Shown: positions 34,488 to 46,050, counted from the first letter of the stretch. The stretch: DNA of 64,000 nucleotides from Lineus longissimus (GCF_910592395.1 NC_088312.1:16003292-16067291), one strand, 5' to 3'. Numbers and translations are program-made. Notes: a model not told the origin generated them from the sequence alone.

Positions 34488-36725
34488 CTAGAAATATATA
34501 ACGCAATTGGGGCAAATTGCGAATGTATGCCCCCGCTCTGGTGTGTTCGGTGTGTTAATATGTTCATTGCGCGCGTTATTTAGCCTATAAATATGAAATT
34601 GTGGCTATAAGCGCACCTCGAATATAAGCGCAGTGCGCTTTTTAGCGCATAAATACGATAATATCTTCTCTGTGGCTGTTTATGAAATTTTGTGGAGGCT
34701 CTCAAATAACATCCACAATAATATGGCTGTTGACTGGGCTAGTTGGTCTGACAATAGACATGCACGTGAACAGCAGAGGTTGGTTTTCCCATTTACTCAC
34801 TACAGAGGTGAAGCGTGGTCTATACTATTTTCGCCGTTGTCATCTCCTTGATCTTTTAAGTTTTTGCCGTTTCCAAGGCGATTGCCTGCTAGCAATTTAC
34901 ACAGAAGATCAGTGGGCAAGCTGTTGACCCTGTTACTGGAACAGCATCAATTATGCGATCACCTGGAATCAGTCACAGAATATCCATTGCTTACATGCTA
35001 ATGAATAACAACTGTCAGGCTATTTATCCCTTCTCCTGGTGTCAGTCACAGAATATCCAATGCTCGGATATCAATGAATAGGAATTGCCTAGCTATTTAT
35101 CTCATCTCCTGATGTCTGTCACAGAATATCCAATGCTCGGATATCAATGAATAGCAACTGCGTGGCTATTTAATTTATCTCATCTCTTATCTTATCTCAT
35201 CTCAGCAAAAATCTAAGATGGCGGCTGGAGGCCATTTTGGATTCTGGAATGCGCCCAAAATCGATAGAGAAACTCCCCTACTGAAGACCAATACACCACA
35301 GAAGTTTGAAGTGTGTCAAACCTCTAGTTCTTCAGTTAACAATCGGAATACCAAAATCTAAGTTGGCTGCTGGCAGCCATATTGGATTTTGGAACACGCC
35401 CAAAATTGATAGAGAGCATCCCCTGAATGACCATTGCACCACAAAAGTTTGAAGTGTGTCAAACCTCTAGTTCTTCAGTTAACAGATCGGAATACCAAAT
35501 TCTAAGTTGGCTGCTGACAGCCATATTGAATTTTGGGTCAGGCCCAAAATCGACAGGGAACCTCCCCTACACAACCTCATCACACCACATAAGTTTCAGG
35601 TCTGTCACTCACTTGGTTCTTGAGTTACAGGTCGGAATGCGAAAAACCAAGTCGGGCCTGGCAGCCATCTTGGATTTTAGATCGGGCCCAAAATGGATAG
35701 GGAACCTCCCCTACACTAGGTAATAACACCACATAAGTTTCAGGTCTGTCACTCACTTGGTTCTTAATTTACGGGGCGGAATACAAATCACCAAGTCGGG
35801 GACCTGGTGGCCATCTTTGATTTCGGGTCTGGCCCAAAATCGATAGGGAACCTCCCCTACCATAGACCATTACACCACAAAAGTTTGAAGACTGTTGGAC
35901 CTCTGGTTCTCCAGTTAACGAGCGGAATGCCAAAATCTAAGATGGTGGCTGGCGGCCATCTTTGATTTCGGGTCGGGCCAAAAATCGATAGGGAACCTCC
36001 CCTACCATAGACCATTACGCCACAAAAGTCTGAAGACTGTTGGACCTCCGGTTCTCCAGTTAACGAGCGGAATGCGAAAATCTAAGATGGTGGCTGGCGG
36101 CCATCTTTGATTTCGGGTCGAGCCCAAAATCGATAGGGAACCTCCCCTACCATAGACCATTACGCCACAAAAGTTTGAAGACTGTTGGACCTCCGGTTCT
36201 CTAGTAAACGAGCGGAATGCGAAAATCTAAGATGGAGGCTGGCGGCCATCTTTGACTTCGGGTCGGGCCCAAAATCGATAGGGAAACTTCCCTAACATAG
36301 ACCATGACGCCACAAAAGTTTGAAGACTGTTTGACCTCCGGTTCTCCAGTTAACAAGCGGAATGCGAAAATCTAAGATGGTGGCTGGCGGCCATCTTCGA
36401 TTTCGGGTCGAGCCCAAAATCGATAGGGAACCTCCCCTACCATAGACCATTACACCACAAAAGTTTGAAGACTGTTGGACCTCTGGTTCTCAAGTAAACG
36501 AGCGGAATGCGAAAATCTATGATGGCGGCTGGTGGCCATATTGGATTTTGGAACGCGCCAAAAAACAATAGGGACCCTTTGACACACTAGGCCTACACCC
36601 CCTAAAAATTTCAAGTCAGCCGAGCAAGGGGTTCTTGAGTTATAGTCTGGAATTCAGTGCGGCGGACGCGGCGGCGGCCGGAAACCACCTAAGAACATAA
36701 TGCCCCCACTTTAGCGGGGGCATAA
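34488..36725 (-). mobile_element. Non-autonomous Helitron (S2) with satellite core
   Basis: In element orientation (minus) the 3' end is a 7-bp stem hairpin CGCAATT-TGCCCC-AATTGCG, ten bases, then CTAG (the CTRR terminus). The 5' end TTATGCCCCCGC forms a hairpin with GTGGGGGCAT. It is inserted between A and T of host ...TTTA|TTTGAG with no duplication; the repeated fold-back arm shows the empty site. The core holds three ~88-bp units (34930-35195, CAGTCACAGAATATCCA) and about ten ~145-bp units (35209-36600). No Rep/helicase gene, so it depends on an autonomous relative elsewhere. Confidence 0.88.
35209..36600 (+). repeat. ~145-bp satellite, about ten units
   Basis: Units start AAAATCTAAGATGG(C/T)GGCTGG and contain AAAATCGATAGGGAACCTCC, CCATTACACCACAAAAGTTT and GGACCTCYGGTTCTCCAGT. 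The later units (35931-36480) are much more alike than the early ones, as expected from recent local amplification. Confidence 0.93.
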
Positions 36726-37194
36726 TAAACATATATTGCCGTGTTTTCAGATTTTTGTGTATAACTCAAATAGACGTTTGGTGTCGCTTTTCTGCAAAAA
36801 TGGAAGTTCCCCAAATACACGTTGTGTGGCGCTGGAATCAATTTTAACGATGGCAACAGCGATATTAACATTATCATTGCGGTAAGCGGCGGCGCTATTG
36901 CATGTATTGCATGTACATTTGATGTACTTGTTTCTCTCTTCTTCTGCCATAGCTAAATACACTGACAATCCAATTACAATTAAAATTAAATGGTATTAAG
37001 TCTCGATTTTCCTTAGATACGCGCGCAAATAGCCATGTGCACTGCTTAGAGCAATAACAATAATATCGTCGTGGCAGATAAACCAATTCCAAACTTGCTC
37101 CAGAATTTCCGCACGCCAGCATCACACAACGTCTATTTGGGGAACTTCCATTTTTGCAGAAAAGCGACACCAAACGTCTATTTGAGTTATTAAC

Positions 37195-38233
37195 AATGAA
37201 TGGCCAGGGCCATTGTGCTCACCTCATGTGGAGAAAAGATGGATAAAGAGCATTGTATTGTGTCATGTAGTGTTAGGTTTGATGTAGGTCCAAGCAATTA
37301 CAATTTCCCCAAAATGGCCAATTTACAGTACATTCGACCTCTGTGACCTTGAAAAGTAGGTCAAATCAAAGAAGACCCGGGTGACACATTGAATGGTTGT
37401 TAGAATTAGATGTACCTATGATATAAAATTGGTGCCAATCGGGCAAGTCATTACTAGGAATAATGGCATTTTGAAGAATTTAGGATTTGGCCCCCTCCCT
37501 GGAGGCCAAACGGCAAATCAGATCGCACCAAACTTCGGTACCTGAGATCACCTGACCAAGGGGTACATGTGTACTTAATTTGTGATCAATAGTCATTGCA
37601 GTTAAGAAACGTGCCATAGTTACGGCCTGACGGCGAATTTACGCCATTTGACCTCTGTGACCTTGACAAGAAGGTCAAATTAAAAACTTGTGTGACATAT
37701 ACTGTATGGTGGTTAGATGTACCCATGATATCAAATTGGTGGCAATCGGGCAAGAAGTTAAGGAATAATCACATTTTTAAGGTTTTTGGATTTTGCCCCC
37801 TGGTGGTCAAGTGGTGAATCATATTGGACCAAACTTCGGTCCCTGAGATCACCTGACTAAGGGGTAAATGTGTACCAAATTTGGTATCAATAGTCATTGC
37901 AGTTTAGAAACGTGCCATCGTTACATCCTAACGGCCAATTTACACCATTTGACCTCTGTGACCTCGAAAAGGAGGTCAAATCAAAAACCCGGAGGATATA
38001 TGATGCACCTTTGCTAGAAGTACCTACCATATTTTTTTCAAAATTTCCCGACTACTATTAAGGGAGATATTGCATATTTTCACTTTTAACGTTTGGCCCC
38101 CTGGTGGCCAAACCATGAAACGAATCAGACCGAAACTTGGTCTCCCAGGTGTCATTACATAAGGGTACATGTGTACCAAGTTTCAACTCAATAGCTCTAA
38201 CAGTTACAAAACGTGCCCTGCTAACAGACGACG

Positions 38234-38277
<44 letters not shown>

Positions 38278-38332
38278 ACGACGGACGCCACGGTATGGGA
38301 TAATCTCACCTCTGCTAAGAGGTGAGCTAAAA
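37195..38332 (-). mobile_element. Helentron-like family B copy B2 nested in the fold-back arm
   Basis: Same termini and interior as B1. Host reads TTTGAGTTAT before it and GCTGAAAACACG after it, an interrupted fold-back arm. Its CGA microsatellite (38226-38285) is longer than that of B1. Confidence 0.88.
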
Positions 38333-39171
38333 TGCTGAAAACACGACAATATATGTTTATTTGAGATACGAGTGCCACCAAACGTCTATTTGAGTGTATG
38401 TCTATTTGAAAAGCGCCACCTAACGTCTATTCGAGTCATAACACGACATAAAATGTATATTTGAGACAACCTCTATTTATGCGGAAATAACCGCCAATAC
38501 GCAAGGGTGCAAGTTCAACTGCGGGGTCAGCAGCCACCAAGTTTCCAACAAGCTGGGCTAATTCTCTGATTGCAACACGTTTCTGTTTAAGTAGTTGGCA
38601 GCAGAAGGATTTGATCTTTTCCTTCTCCCTGTCCACCAAGGACGAGGTCATGGCCACAGAATCCAGTACAAAACCAAGGAATTCTATCTGTTGTGTCGGG
38701 TACACTACTGACTTCTCTGGATGAATAGTACATCCAAGTGAGTCCAGCAAATTCAGGGACTCATCAATTGCTTTTTGCAATTTTTCTTTGGATTCTGCTA
38801 TCAAAATGGTGTCATCGATATAGCCAATGATAGTGTAGCCCTTGCTTCGCAAGTAGGCATAAACAGGTTTTAACAGCTTGGTGAAAATGCGTGGCGAGCT
38901 GCTTAGCCCTTGAGGGAGACAGGTGAACTGATAATCTTTACCCTCAAACTGGAATCTTAACAGGCGTTGAGAATCCTGGTGCACTGGAATGGAGAAATAA
39001 GCATCTTTTAGATCTATGGAAGCAAAATAGCAGTCTTTTTTCATCATGGAAATTGCATCTCTGATCGTATCCATCTTAAAATGGTGATATTCAACATCCA
39101 AATTAAGTTTTTTCAGGTTTAAAATAGTCCTTAGTGTTCCATCTCTTTTAGGAACCACAAAGTAGAAAGTT

Positions 39172-39540
39172 TTTTTTTTTGTAAAATATATTTTTATTTC
39201 CCTAGTACTTTCTTTTTTGCATTTTACATTTTACATTTTACATTTTTCTTTTTTTCTATATTTACATTTCATGATTTCATGAGAAAAAAACCTTTTTGTG
39301 GAGGCAGAGTATGGGAAGGGTAAAAGGATTATTAGTATTCTTTAAATTCCTTTATTATACATAGGGAAAGTTTTAAAATATAAAAGTGCACTATTGGTGC
39401 ATGTGCAGAGGTGCAGGTGCATGAACCATGTCTGTTTGTGTTTTTTTTAGTTGATTGTAAGGGGTTGGGCTCTATTTGTTTAAACAATATTATTCCATTT
39501 TTGGTAATGTTCATTGGGGTTTGTGTTTGTGTAAAGTTTG
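39172..39540 (-). mobile_element. Retroposed poly(A) sequence with 11-bp target duplication
   Basis: On the minus strand the insert ends AATAAAAATATATTTTACA followed by about 12 A. It is bounded by AGTAGAAAGTT at 39161-39171 and 39541-39551. No internal Pol III boxes or tRNA similarity seen. It looks like a processed mRNA 3' end (3' UTR with poly(A) signal) copied by LINE machinery. It interrupts the DIRS RT. Confidence 0.8.
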
Positions 39541-39993
39541 AGTAGAAAGTTGGCTAGTCAATAAAAGTGGGACAATATTCTATAATGTGTTTTTTAAGAA
39601 ATTTTTCTATTTCTGCCCTTACACTCTTTCTTTCTGGATTATTAAATTTAATTGGCTTTGGGATAAAATGCTGGGTTGGTTCCTCAACCAACTCAATTTT
39701 ATATCCCTGGACAGTAGCCAAAATCCAAGGATCAGATGTTATTTTCTTCCAACAAACTAAAGCTGATGCAACCTTTCCTGCCTTAAAATTTTCTGGAGTG
39801 TTCTCAAATTCCAGTGCTCCAGGCTCCCAGCCTGTTTGTGGAAGGTAACTTTTATTGGTTCTTACCTCATTGGCTACTTCTTGTTGGCTTTCTTGCTCGA
39901 CATCTTTCTGTGGCCTTGGCTGTGGCTGTAGTTTCTTAGGAAACGATCGTTCCGTCTCCCGTGACGCTGGCCTAAAAAAGACTGGGTCTGGCC

Positions 39994-41280
39994 TTATTCG
40001 TAATCACGATAGCCCTGGTAGCTGTTCCTTGATGGAGCACGGAATGGCCTGGCACCTCTGCGTGCAGGAGGAATTCTTCCGGTTCTACTTGATCTAGCTT
40101 TGGAACGGATTTTCTTTCCCAAAGCATCGTTGTCCGAGATATCCTTAATGCTCTTTGAAATGTCACCTCTGAAAAGGAATTCTCGGCTAATGGTTTGATC
40201 CCAGCAACATAGTTTTGTGTAAGGGTCCATTAAGTCTGTCTTAATGAGTTCTTTCCGAGCCTGACAAGTGTTGACAAAGAGCGAAGACAACATCCTGAAG
40301 CTGTCTGTCAGGGCAGACAACATGGCCCCATTGTCTGGGGAGGCACCATTGCCTAAGTCGTCAATGAGCTTCACGATAGGCGTTATTCCTTTCAACAATA
40401 ACTTCTGATTTTTCTGTGCAGTGCTATCAGCCTGACGGATAGTTGGACTAATTTTGTCCCAGATAGCCTGATTCACACGAGGGACAGTCATCTTTTAACA
40501 GTTATCAGGAAAGGAATATTTATCAGTTGTGTGCTCCAGCGTAGTTTCATTTGGCCTGTGACGAAGACCAGCATTACTGATATCAGGAAACATAGTTTTA
40601 ATTGGAGGACCAGCTGTTTCAGTATCTTAAAAAAAATTGCTGCAAGTCCGCAAGGGCGGTCTCAAACTGGCCCTTGGCAGCCATACTGTCACCTTAAACA
40701 GCAGATTGTGGCCTCTGAAAAACATCCAGGCCTGCCAAGGGTCGAGCACATCATCACGATCACTCACTTGCCCCTCCTCACTAGCAAAAGGGTCATAAAA
40801 ATCATCATCATGTCGTGAACGACAACGTTTTGAAGTTGGGCGAGCAGGGTCATAATCATCATCATGACAAATTGCATGCTCATAATCAGATTCTGAAAAC
40901 TCGCGTTTCCGACCGCGTGAGCCACCTGCTAGCGAATCTATTTTATCTAGAATACGTTGCAGAAAGTCAGAACTTGCTCCGGAGGAAGAAGCAGTGTCCC
41001 CAAGAGGGCTTTGGCGCCGATTGAGTGGCTGAAAAGATTGAATCCTTCAAGGGCATCCGAATATCATGGACGCCGCCATCTTTACTCCCAGAATGCTTTG
41101 TGGCGCTGTTATCTGGTCTTGTGCGATTAATGTTACTATTAATGGTGCCGGCTGAATTACTGTCAGTGGCTAAATCTGTGCTTTGGGCAACAGACATGCA
41201 GGTTTTCGTTCCCTCCTTAGATTTAGAAGCGGAAGAGCTGGATCTAGTCGTACTGGCTCGTTCTCGCTGAGGCTGATCGC
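39994..41280 (-). pseudogene. DIRS gag-like protein, frameshifted
   Basis: The N-terminal part (about 41280-40967) is Ser/Arg/Asn-rich. A second frame reads LQRILDKIDSLAGGSRGRKR and an acidic DDDYDP stretch. The C-terminal part (40491-39994) reads VPRVNQAIWDKI, QKNQKLLLKGITPIVKL and an Arg-rich tail RRGARPFRAPSRNSYQGY, resembling nucleic-acid-binding gag of DIRS elements. Frame changes separate the parts. The gag ends close to the start of the RT frame. Confidence 0.65.
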
Positions 41281-41962
41281 CGTTGACGGAAACCAATTTC
41301 AAGCACGTTGCCCTGGAGACCATATCAAGAATCAGAACGAGCCGGTTTTCAAAAGGAACCTTCCACTAGTCACCCCCAACGTACATACCAAAAATGAATT
41401 AGAACGGACAAAAAGTTCTCCTCGAAATTGACGGAAACCGATTTCAAGCACGCCACCCTAGTGGCCATATTGATAATCGGAATGAGCCCGTTTTCGAAAA
41501 GAACCTCGCTCTAGTCACCCTCAACGTACACGCCAAAAATGAATTTAATCCGACAAACAGTTCTCCTCCAAATTGACGGAAACCGATTTCTAGCAAGCCG
41601 CCCTGGTGACTATATTGAGAATCAGAACGAGCCGGTTTTCAAAAGGAACCTTCCTCTAGTCACCCCCAACGTACATACCAAAAATGAATTTGATCGGACG
41701 AACGGTTCTCCTCGAAATTGACGGAAACCAATTTCAAGCACGCTGCCCTAGTGGCCATATTGATAATCAGAACGAGCCCGTTTTCAAAAGGAACCTTCCG
41801 CTAGTCACCCCCAATGTACATACCAAAAATTAAATTGATTGTCAAAGCCGTTCTCCTAGAAATCGACGGAAACCAAGTAGCAGACGCCCGCCCGCCCGGA
41901 GGGACGGCGCACGGGACGACAATACCCCTCTAGCCCATTTGGGCTGAGGGGTAAAAATGGGC
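41281..41962 (-). mobile_element. Helentron-like element with ~150-bp core units (family E)
   Basis: Four to five units with GACGGAAACCGATTTCAAGC, CCCTGGTGGCCATATTGA and CACCCCCAACGTACATACCA, also found at 27300-27457 and 29158-29760. Right end CCCCTCTAGCCCATTTGGGC and TGAGGGGTAAAAATGG gives, inverted, a TTTTTACCCCTCA hairpin start like the TTTTTAGCTCA starts of families A and B. Confidence 0.65.
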
Positions 41963-42079
41963 AAGTGAGCTAAATAAAGATATAGATTATTTATGAACTT
42001 TGCCCCCCCCCCCCCTCTGGCGTCCACTCTTATAGGGATCAAAGTGGGTCATTTAAGGGATCATGTCCAAAGTCCGCAC

Positions 42080-43075
42080 GCGATATTCGCCGGCGAAATT
42101 CACCCTATAGTATTTCGCCTGCGAAATCTGTCCGAAAATCGACCGGCGAATGTGAGGCGATTATATTAAATCGTCGGAATGTCAGATGCGAAATTCGCCC
42201 ACAATCGCGCCTATTCTTCGATTTTGCCCCAAAAATCGCTCCAGGCGATAATGGAGCGATCTTACGAAATTGGTTGCTCTTGCATGCTTGTCCGATATTC
42301 GGAACGATTTTGCAACGACTTTCGTCTTGTTTTATTGGCGGAAAATTGCAGTCACGTAAACAAATCGGGTCATACTAAACAGCGTCCACCAGGTTTAAAC
42401 ACTTACATACATTTAATAAAGCCATCAAAGTAAAATCTAATGGTCATAAACGAAATAAGCATGAAATTTTCAGGAAATGTATTTTTTATGGTGTACGTAT
42501 TACGTTTCAGCCACAAAATTTTATTTTGATGACTTTATACCCGACTTTAAACCTGGTGAACGCTTGTGGGCGCCGGTGGATGCTGTTTAGGATAACCAGA
42601 TACTACAACGATATTGATTGGTTGGCTGAGACTTGGAAATATAAGCCTAACTATGATTAGCTGTATGATTCAGTACATTCCGCCACAATCCTTCGGAATA
42701 CATACCATAATACTAAGAACCTCAAACCTCTGTGCCAAATTTGTGTAGCTCCTCGTGGATAGATGTGATGTATATGATTACTGCAGTCAGTTTGACCGGG
42801 AATTCCAGTTTGTGTTTTTATTCGGTCTGCTATCAGCTGATGTCGGAATACGCATACTACAACACATGTAGGCCCCTAATATTCACTTCGTTCCGATGGT
42901 TGGTGAGAGCGAATTAGGCGCGATTATTATTTTTGCCTGCGATTTTCATTCAATCTGAATTTTCGCCTGATCATAATAGAATCGCCAAAGCAGGTAGCGA
43001 TTTGGAGACGAATGAGAGTGGCGATATTCGACCATGCGAATTTTCGCCCCTGATTCGCATGCTCAGAGCTCTAGT
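42080..43075. repeat. GGCGAA/TTCGCC-rich segment, possible non-autonomous element
   Basis: Dense GGCGAA, TTCGCC and GCGAAATTCGCC words at both edges (42080-42260 and 42915-43065), with an AT-rich middle. Roughly inverted edge similarity, no clear duplication. Confidence 0.35.
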
Positions 43076-43084
43076 TTTGACAAT

Positions 43085-43635
43085 AATAGACATACATGAT
43101 TTTTTAAACTTTGCTTCCTGGCGGCAACATTTGTAATTGACTGTAGTTGGTCGTTTGGGTAAAGCTTGCCTAGAGGCATCTTTGTACAAGTTTAGAATGA
43201 TCTAGTTCACATAGTAAGAAAATGTGCCATGTTTTTTTCAAATGTTCAATGTTGACCTCTGTGACCTTGAAAAGTACATCCAAATCAAAACGAAGACGAC
43301 GACGTGGTAGCGTATAAGCTCCACTGAAAGGTCAGCTAAAAAGTCCCTAATAAGCAAGATATTGCACTTTTTACCTTTTCAGTTTTGGCCCCCTGGTGGA
43401 GATTCAGATCAAATCGAATTTTCGCGTCAGAGGTTATCTGACACACATTTAAGGGATCTTGTGTACCAAGTGTCAAGTTCATAACTTTAGCGGTTAAGAA
43501 ATGTGTGATAGTTACACTCGAACGGCCAATTTACATCAATTGACCTCGGTGACCTTGAAAATTAGGTTAAAAAACCCTGTACGTTATGTGATGTATCCTG
43601 GCTAGGAGAACCTACCATACCACGGGCCTCTTGTT
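43085..43635 (-). mobile_element. Helentron-like pieces (A-type 5' end, D core)
   Basis: AGCTCCACTGAAAGGTCAGC then TAAAAA at 43317-43342 is a 5' end of an A-like copy. D-family core follows (43343-43620) and stops at CCACGGGCCTCTTGTTG (43619-43635), a 3'-end-like word in the opposite orientation. Confidence 0.5.
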
Positions 43636-43639
43636 GCCT

Positions 43640-45160
43640 GGATGACCTAATAGTAATAACATAGGACAGAGGGTGTAAAGTAGTAAATATCGGCTTTATA
43701 CTACTGTTTGAAGGTCAAGAGAATACGTTATACCACTAAAATTTCCAATGCAGAGTTGCCAGCTGGATGAAATATGACTGAACTAATCATCCATGGTATG
43801 TAAATAATACAGGAGGCAATGGAGATATCCCTAGTTCAGTATGTTGTATCAGTAGCTTTTCAGACATGAAGTGTCAGAGAGGATGTGACTTCTCCATGGC
43901 GTGCTGTATGCATGCATAAAAAGTATATCAATTGGTCCGATAGAGATAATGAGGCAATGTCAATATGCCTCGTTCCTTAGTCAGCAATATGCCCCTTTTT
44001 ATACGGAGAAGAAGAAGGAGAACTCAGATAGGCCTTCACATGACGGCTTCCAAATGGCTCGAACCAACTGTACTATCACTACTATAACTTTAAAATGCGT
44101 GCTCCTCCTACATGTAGCAATGTCTCGGGCAAGGCACTTAGTCGACAGGCAAGCTAGAAGTTCAGCACCGTGAGCAGCTCATTGATAAGGCCATGTCAGG
44201 TTCAGCGCGCCTCTTCAGATACATCAACTTCAAGCATTGAAAGCTGTGGTGAGCACTAAAAAAGACCATGGTCACCTTAATTTGAAAATCCCTTCATAAT
44301 CAAGGGCTAGCTCTGACTAAAACAGCACCCATAAACAATAGACCACCAATTTGACCCCAGCTCCTAACTGCGGGAAAACCCAAGTCCAGCAACCAAAAGT
44401 ACCAAAAATACATTTTTGTTTACATTGGAACTGCACACATGCGTTTGTTACAATTTCATTTCCCGCGAAATCTCGAAAATCAGGTGACCTGCAATCGTGG
44501 ATTGAAAATAACATTAACCTGGGTTCCGCAGGTCAGCAGGTATACCGGCTGTTCCAATCATCCCCCTACAACCAGCTGTTCAAAAGGTTATGTTATTCAC
44601 CCCACAGGGAGTGCAGGTAATTGATTAAGCCCCTACATAACTTAACAGCAATGGCTTGGCTTCTGTGAGTGGAAGGGAGAATTGACAGTTTCCGATGAAT
44701 AAACCAGCACTTGACTGCAAGAAATCTGACCAATTTTCCTTACCACGATATCCATGCGACAATGTGCGATGTGGGCTGATATCATCACAGGGCAGAAATA
44801 ACTCCGGCGATGACGACGATCTTCCATGATTTCCGGAAATCCAGTTCGCGAGTTTTCTTGCAAAAAACTCGTTGCTACTTGACCCTATCGACAAACTTTG
44901 GCCGCAGATGATGAATAATAAACAATAGAGACACAAATTGTGTGTTTTCCCTTCGTTTTCTGGTCTATTTAGCCCAAACCATCGTGCATCATCGAAGGCT
45001 AAAATTGCATAGCTAATGAGGCACAAGTCACGTGACACCGCATGATGGGAGCTTCCTGAAAGGGCGCGAATTTTGAATTTGGCCCAAAGTACAAATTGGG
45101 CACTAGCGCCACCAGGTGACATATTATGAAACTTTTAAAAGCTGACAATTTTACCCCTTA
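43640..45160. other. Intron sequence without recognised gene
   Basis: A 165-codon minus frame (45122-44625) contains no domain I recognise and no flanking splice signals that match neighbours. Left as unassigned. Confidence 0.4.
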
Positions 45161-45716
45161 ATTTACTCTTTTGTTGACATTAGATCTTTTTTCAACATAA
45201 ACATTGGTTCAGAAGATATTGCTGAAAAAGTGAAAATACTTCGCGGGCACACAGCTCCACCTAGGATCAACGAATCGCGACAAAATTTGGTTTACAAGTA
45301 GAGTTCAGTGTGCCCTTTATTGCTAATATGTTACTTTGGCCAAGGTGTGCCAGGCTAAAAAAAGTGCGACCCATGTTGACGGATGGATGGAAGGACTGAC
45401 ATACGCCATCTGAACCATTTGACAAGCTCAGCTGACAAAAATTAATCGAAAACTAGTCACTCATAAGAGAGATATCACACTTTTTAGGTTTCCCCTAGTG
45501 GCCAAGTCAAGAATCAGATCGGACCAAAACTCAGTGTCAGAGGTAACCTGACCTGGGGGGGTCCTGTGTACAAAAATTAAGTTCATAGCTCTAGCAGTTA
45601 AGAAACGTGCCACTGTTTTTGAAACAGGATACAAACAAGGACGGACGACGGACGACAGACAAGGACGACGGACACAGCGGTGTTGTATATAGGCTCCTCT
45701 ACAGTGAGCCCAAAAT
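45160..45716 (-). mobile_element. Helentron-like A and D 5' ends
   Basis: A-type 5' end GACAAGCTCAGCTGACAAAA at 45420-45440, then D core ending in GGACGACGG microsatellite and CCTCTACAGTGAGCCCAAAA. Confidence 0.55.
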
Positions 45717-46050
45717 GAGGTCAAAATCCTGTATTTCGAGGATACAGGTATTTCTTTCTGCAATGCACTAAAAGGTCACGCACCTATAATAAATTTTAAG
45801 CGATTTTCCCTTTAAAGGCCATATATCTAGGTTTGAAAACATGTTTGATACTCATGAAATATGTTGAGGGTTAAAAAAACAAGATCCCAGACATTAAAAA
45901 AATTCTGATAATAAAGTCATTATTTAGTTATTTCAATTTTCAATTTTAAACTATTTGAATTTCCCACCACACACAACTTTAGATTAGTTCCACATGTGGC
46001 CGCTAGGGATTTTTTGATGACGTAGATCAGGCTAGTCAGAACAAAGCAAG

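Larger units (their letters stand above)
34118..38500. mobile_element. Fold-back DNA element F inside the DIRS RT, 5-bp duplication GCAAG
   Basis: Outer ends are TATGGGCGGTTATTTCCGCA and, inverted, GTATTGGCGGTTATTTCCGC. Long inverted arms carry tandem units of CAAATAGACGTTTGGTG(T/G)CGC and AAATAAACATATATTG(T/C)CGTG. Target duplication GCAAG at 34113-34117 and 38501-38505. The core (36800-37160) has a second inverted pair (TGCAAAAATGGAAGTTCCCC and complement). Two later insertions, the Helitron S2 (34488-36725) and Helentron B2 (37195-38332), account for most of its length; without them it is about 1 kb and non-coding. Confidence 0.85.
33181..39838 (-). pseudogene. DIRS reverse transcriptase-RNase H, split by 4.4-kb insertion
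   Basis: The N-terminal frame (39838-39552) reads LPQTGWEPGALEFENTPENF then WILATVQGYKIE; an in-frame TAG follows PTFID. After the retroposed insertion the frame resumes TFYFVVPKRDGTLRTILNLK, HFKMDTI, SIDLKDAYFSIPV, LPQGLSSSP and GYIDDTILI, the YIDD catalytic box of DIRS RTs. At VELAPL (38500) the fold-back element begins. The frame continues beyond it at 34117 with HYQSLEIERNKAL, then RNase H with LLTSDASNLGWWG, ELELIGGF and LFVDYTTAAACINR (catalytic D, E, D). The tail HLPGKQNVIADQESR follows in a shifted frame. At least three frame breaks: non-functional. Confidence 0.85.
32158..41280 (-). mobile_element. DIRS-type tyrosine-recombinase retrotransposon (decayed, interrupted)
   Basis: Order on the minus strand: gag-like frame (41280-39994), RT-RNase H (39838-33181), tyrosine recombinase (about 33180-32158). 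This is the DIRS/Ngaro layout, which integrates by a tyrosine recombinase instead of a DDE integrase. Several frameshifts and stops show decay. It is split by the fold-back element at 34118-38500 and a retroposed sequence at 39172-39540. The 5' side is cut by a Helentron-like repeat block starting at 41281. DIRS split or inverted terminal repeats were not found. Confidence 0.88.

Noticed and set aside
34118-38500. Idea that the RNase H/recombinase block and the RT block are two different retrotransposons
   Set aside because: Deleting the fold-back insertion plus its 5-bp duplication restores one continuous DIRS polyprotein order.
38436-38500. Extra C-terminal residues of the RT frame (GGYFRINRG...)
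   Set aside because: They are encoded by the end of the inserted fold-back element, not by the DIRS.
44625-45122. 165-codon minus-strand frame
   Set aside because: No domain, no matching splice sites and it runs into repeat sequence; left unassigned rather than called a gene.
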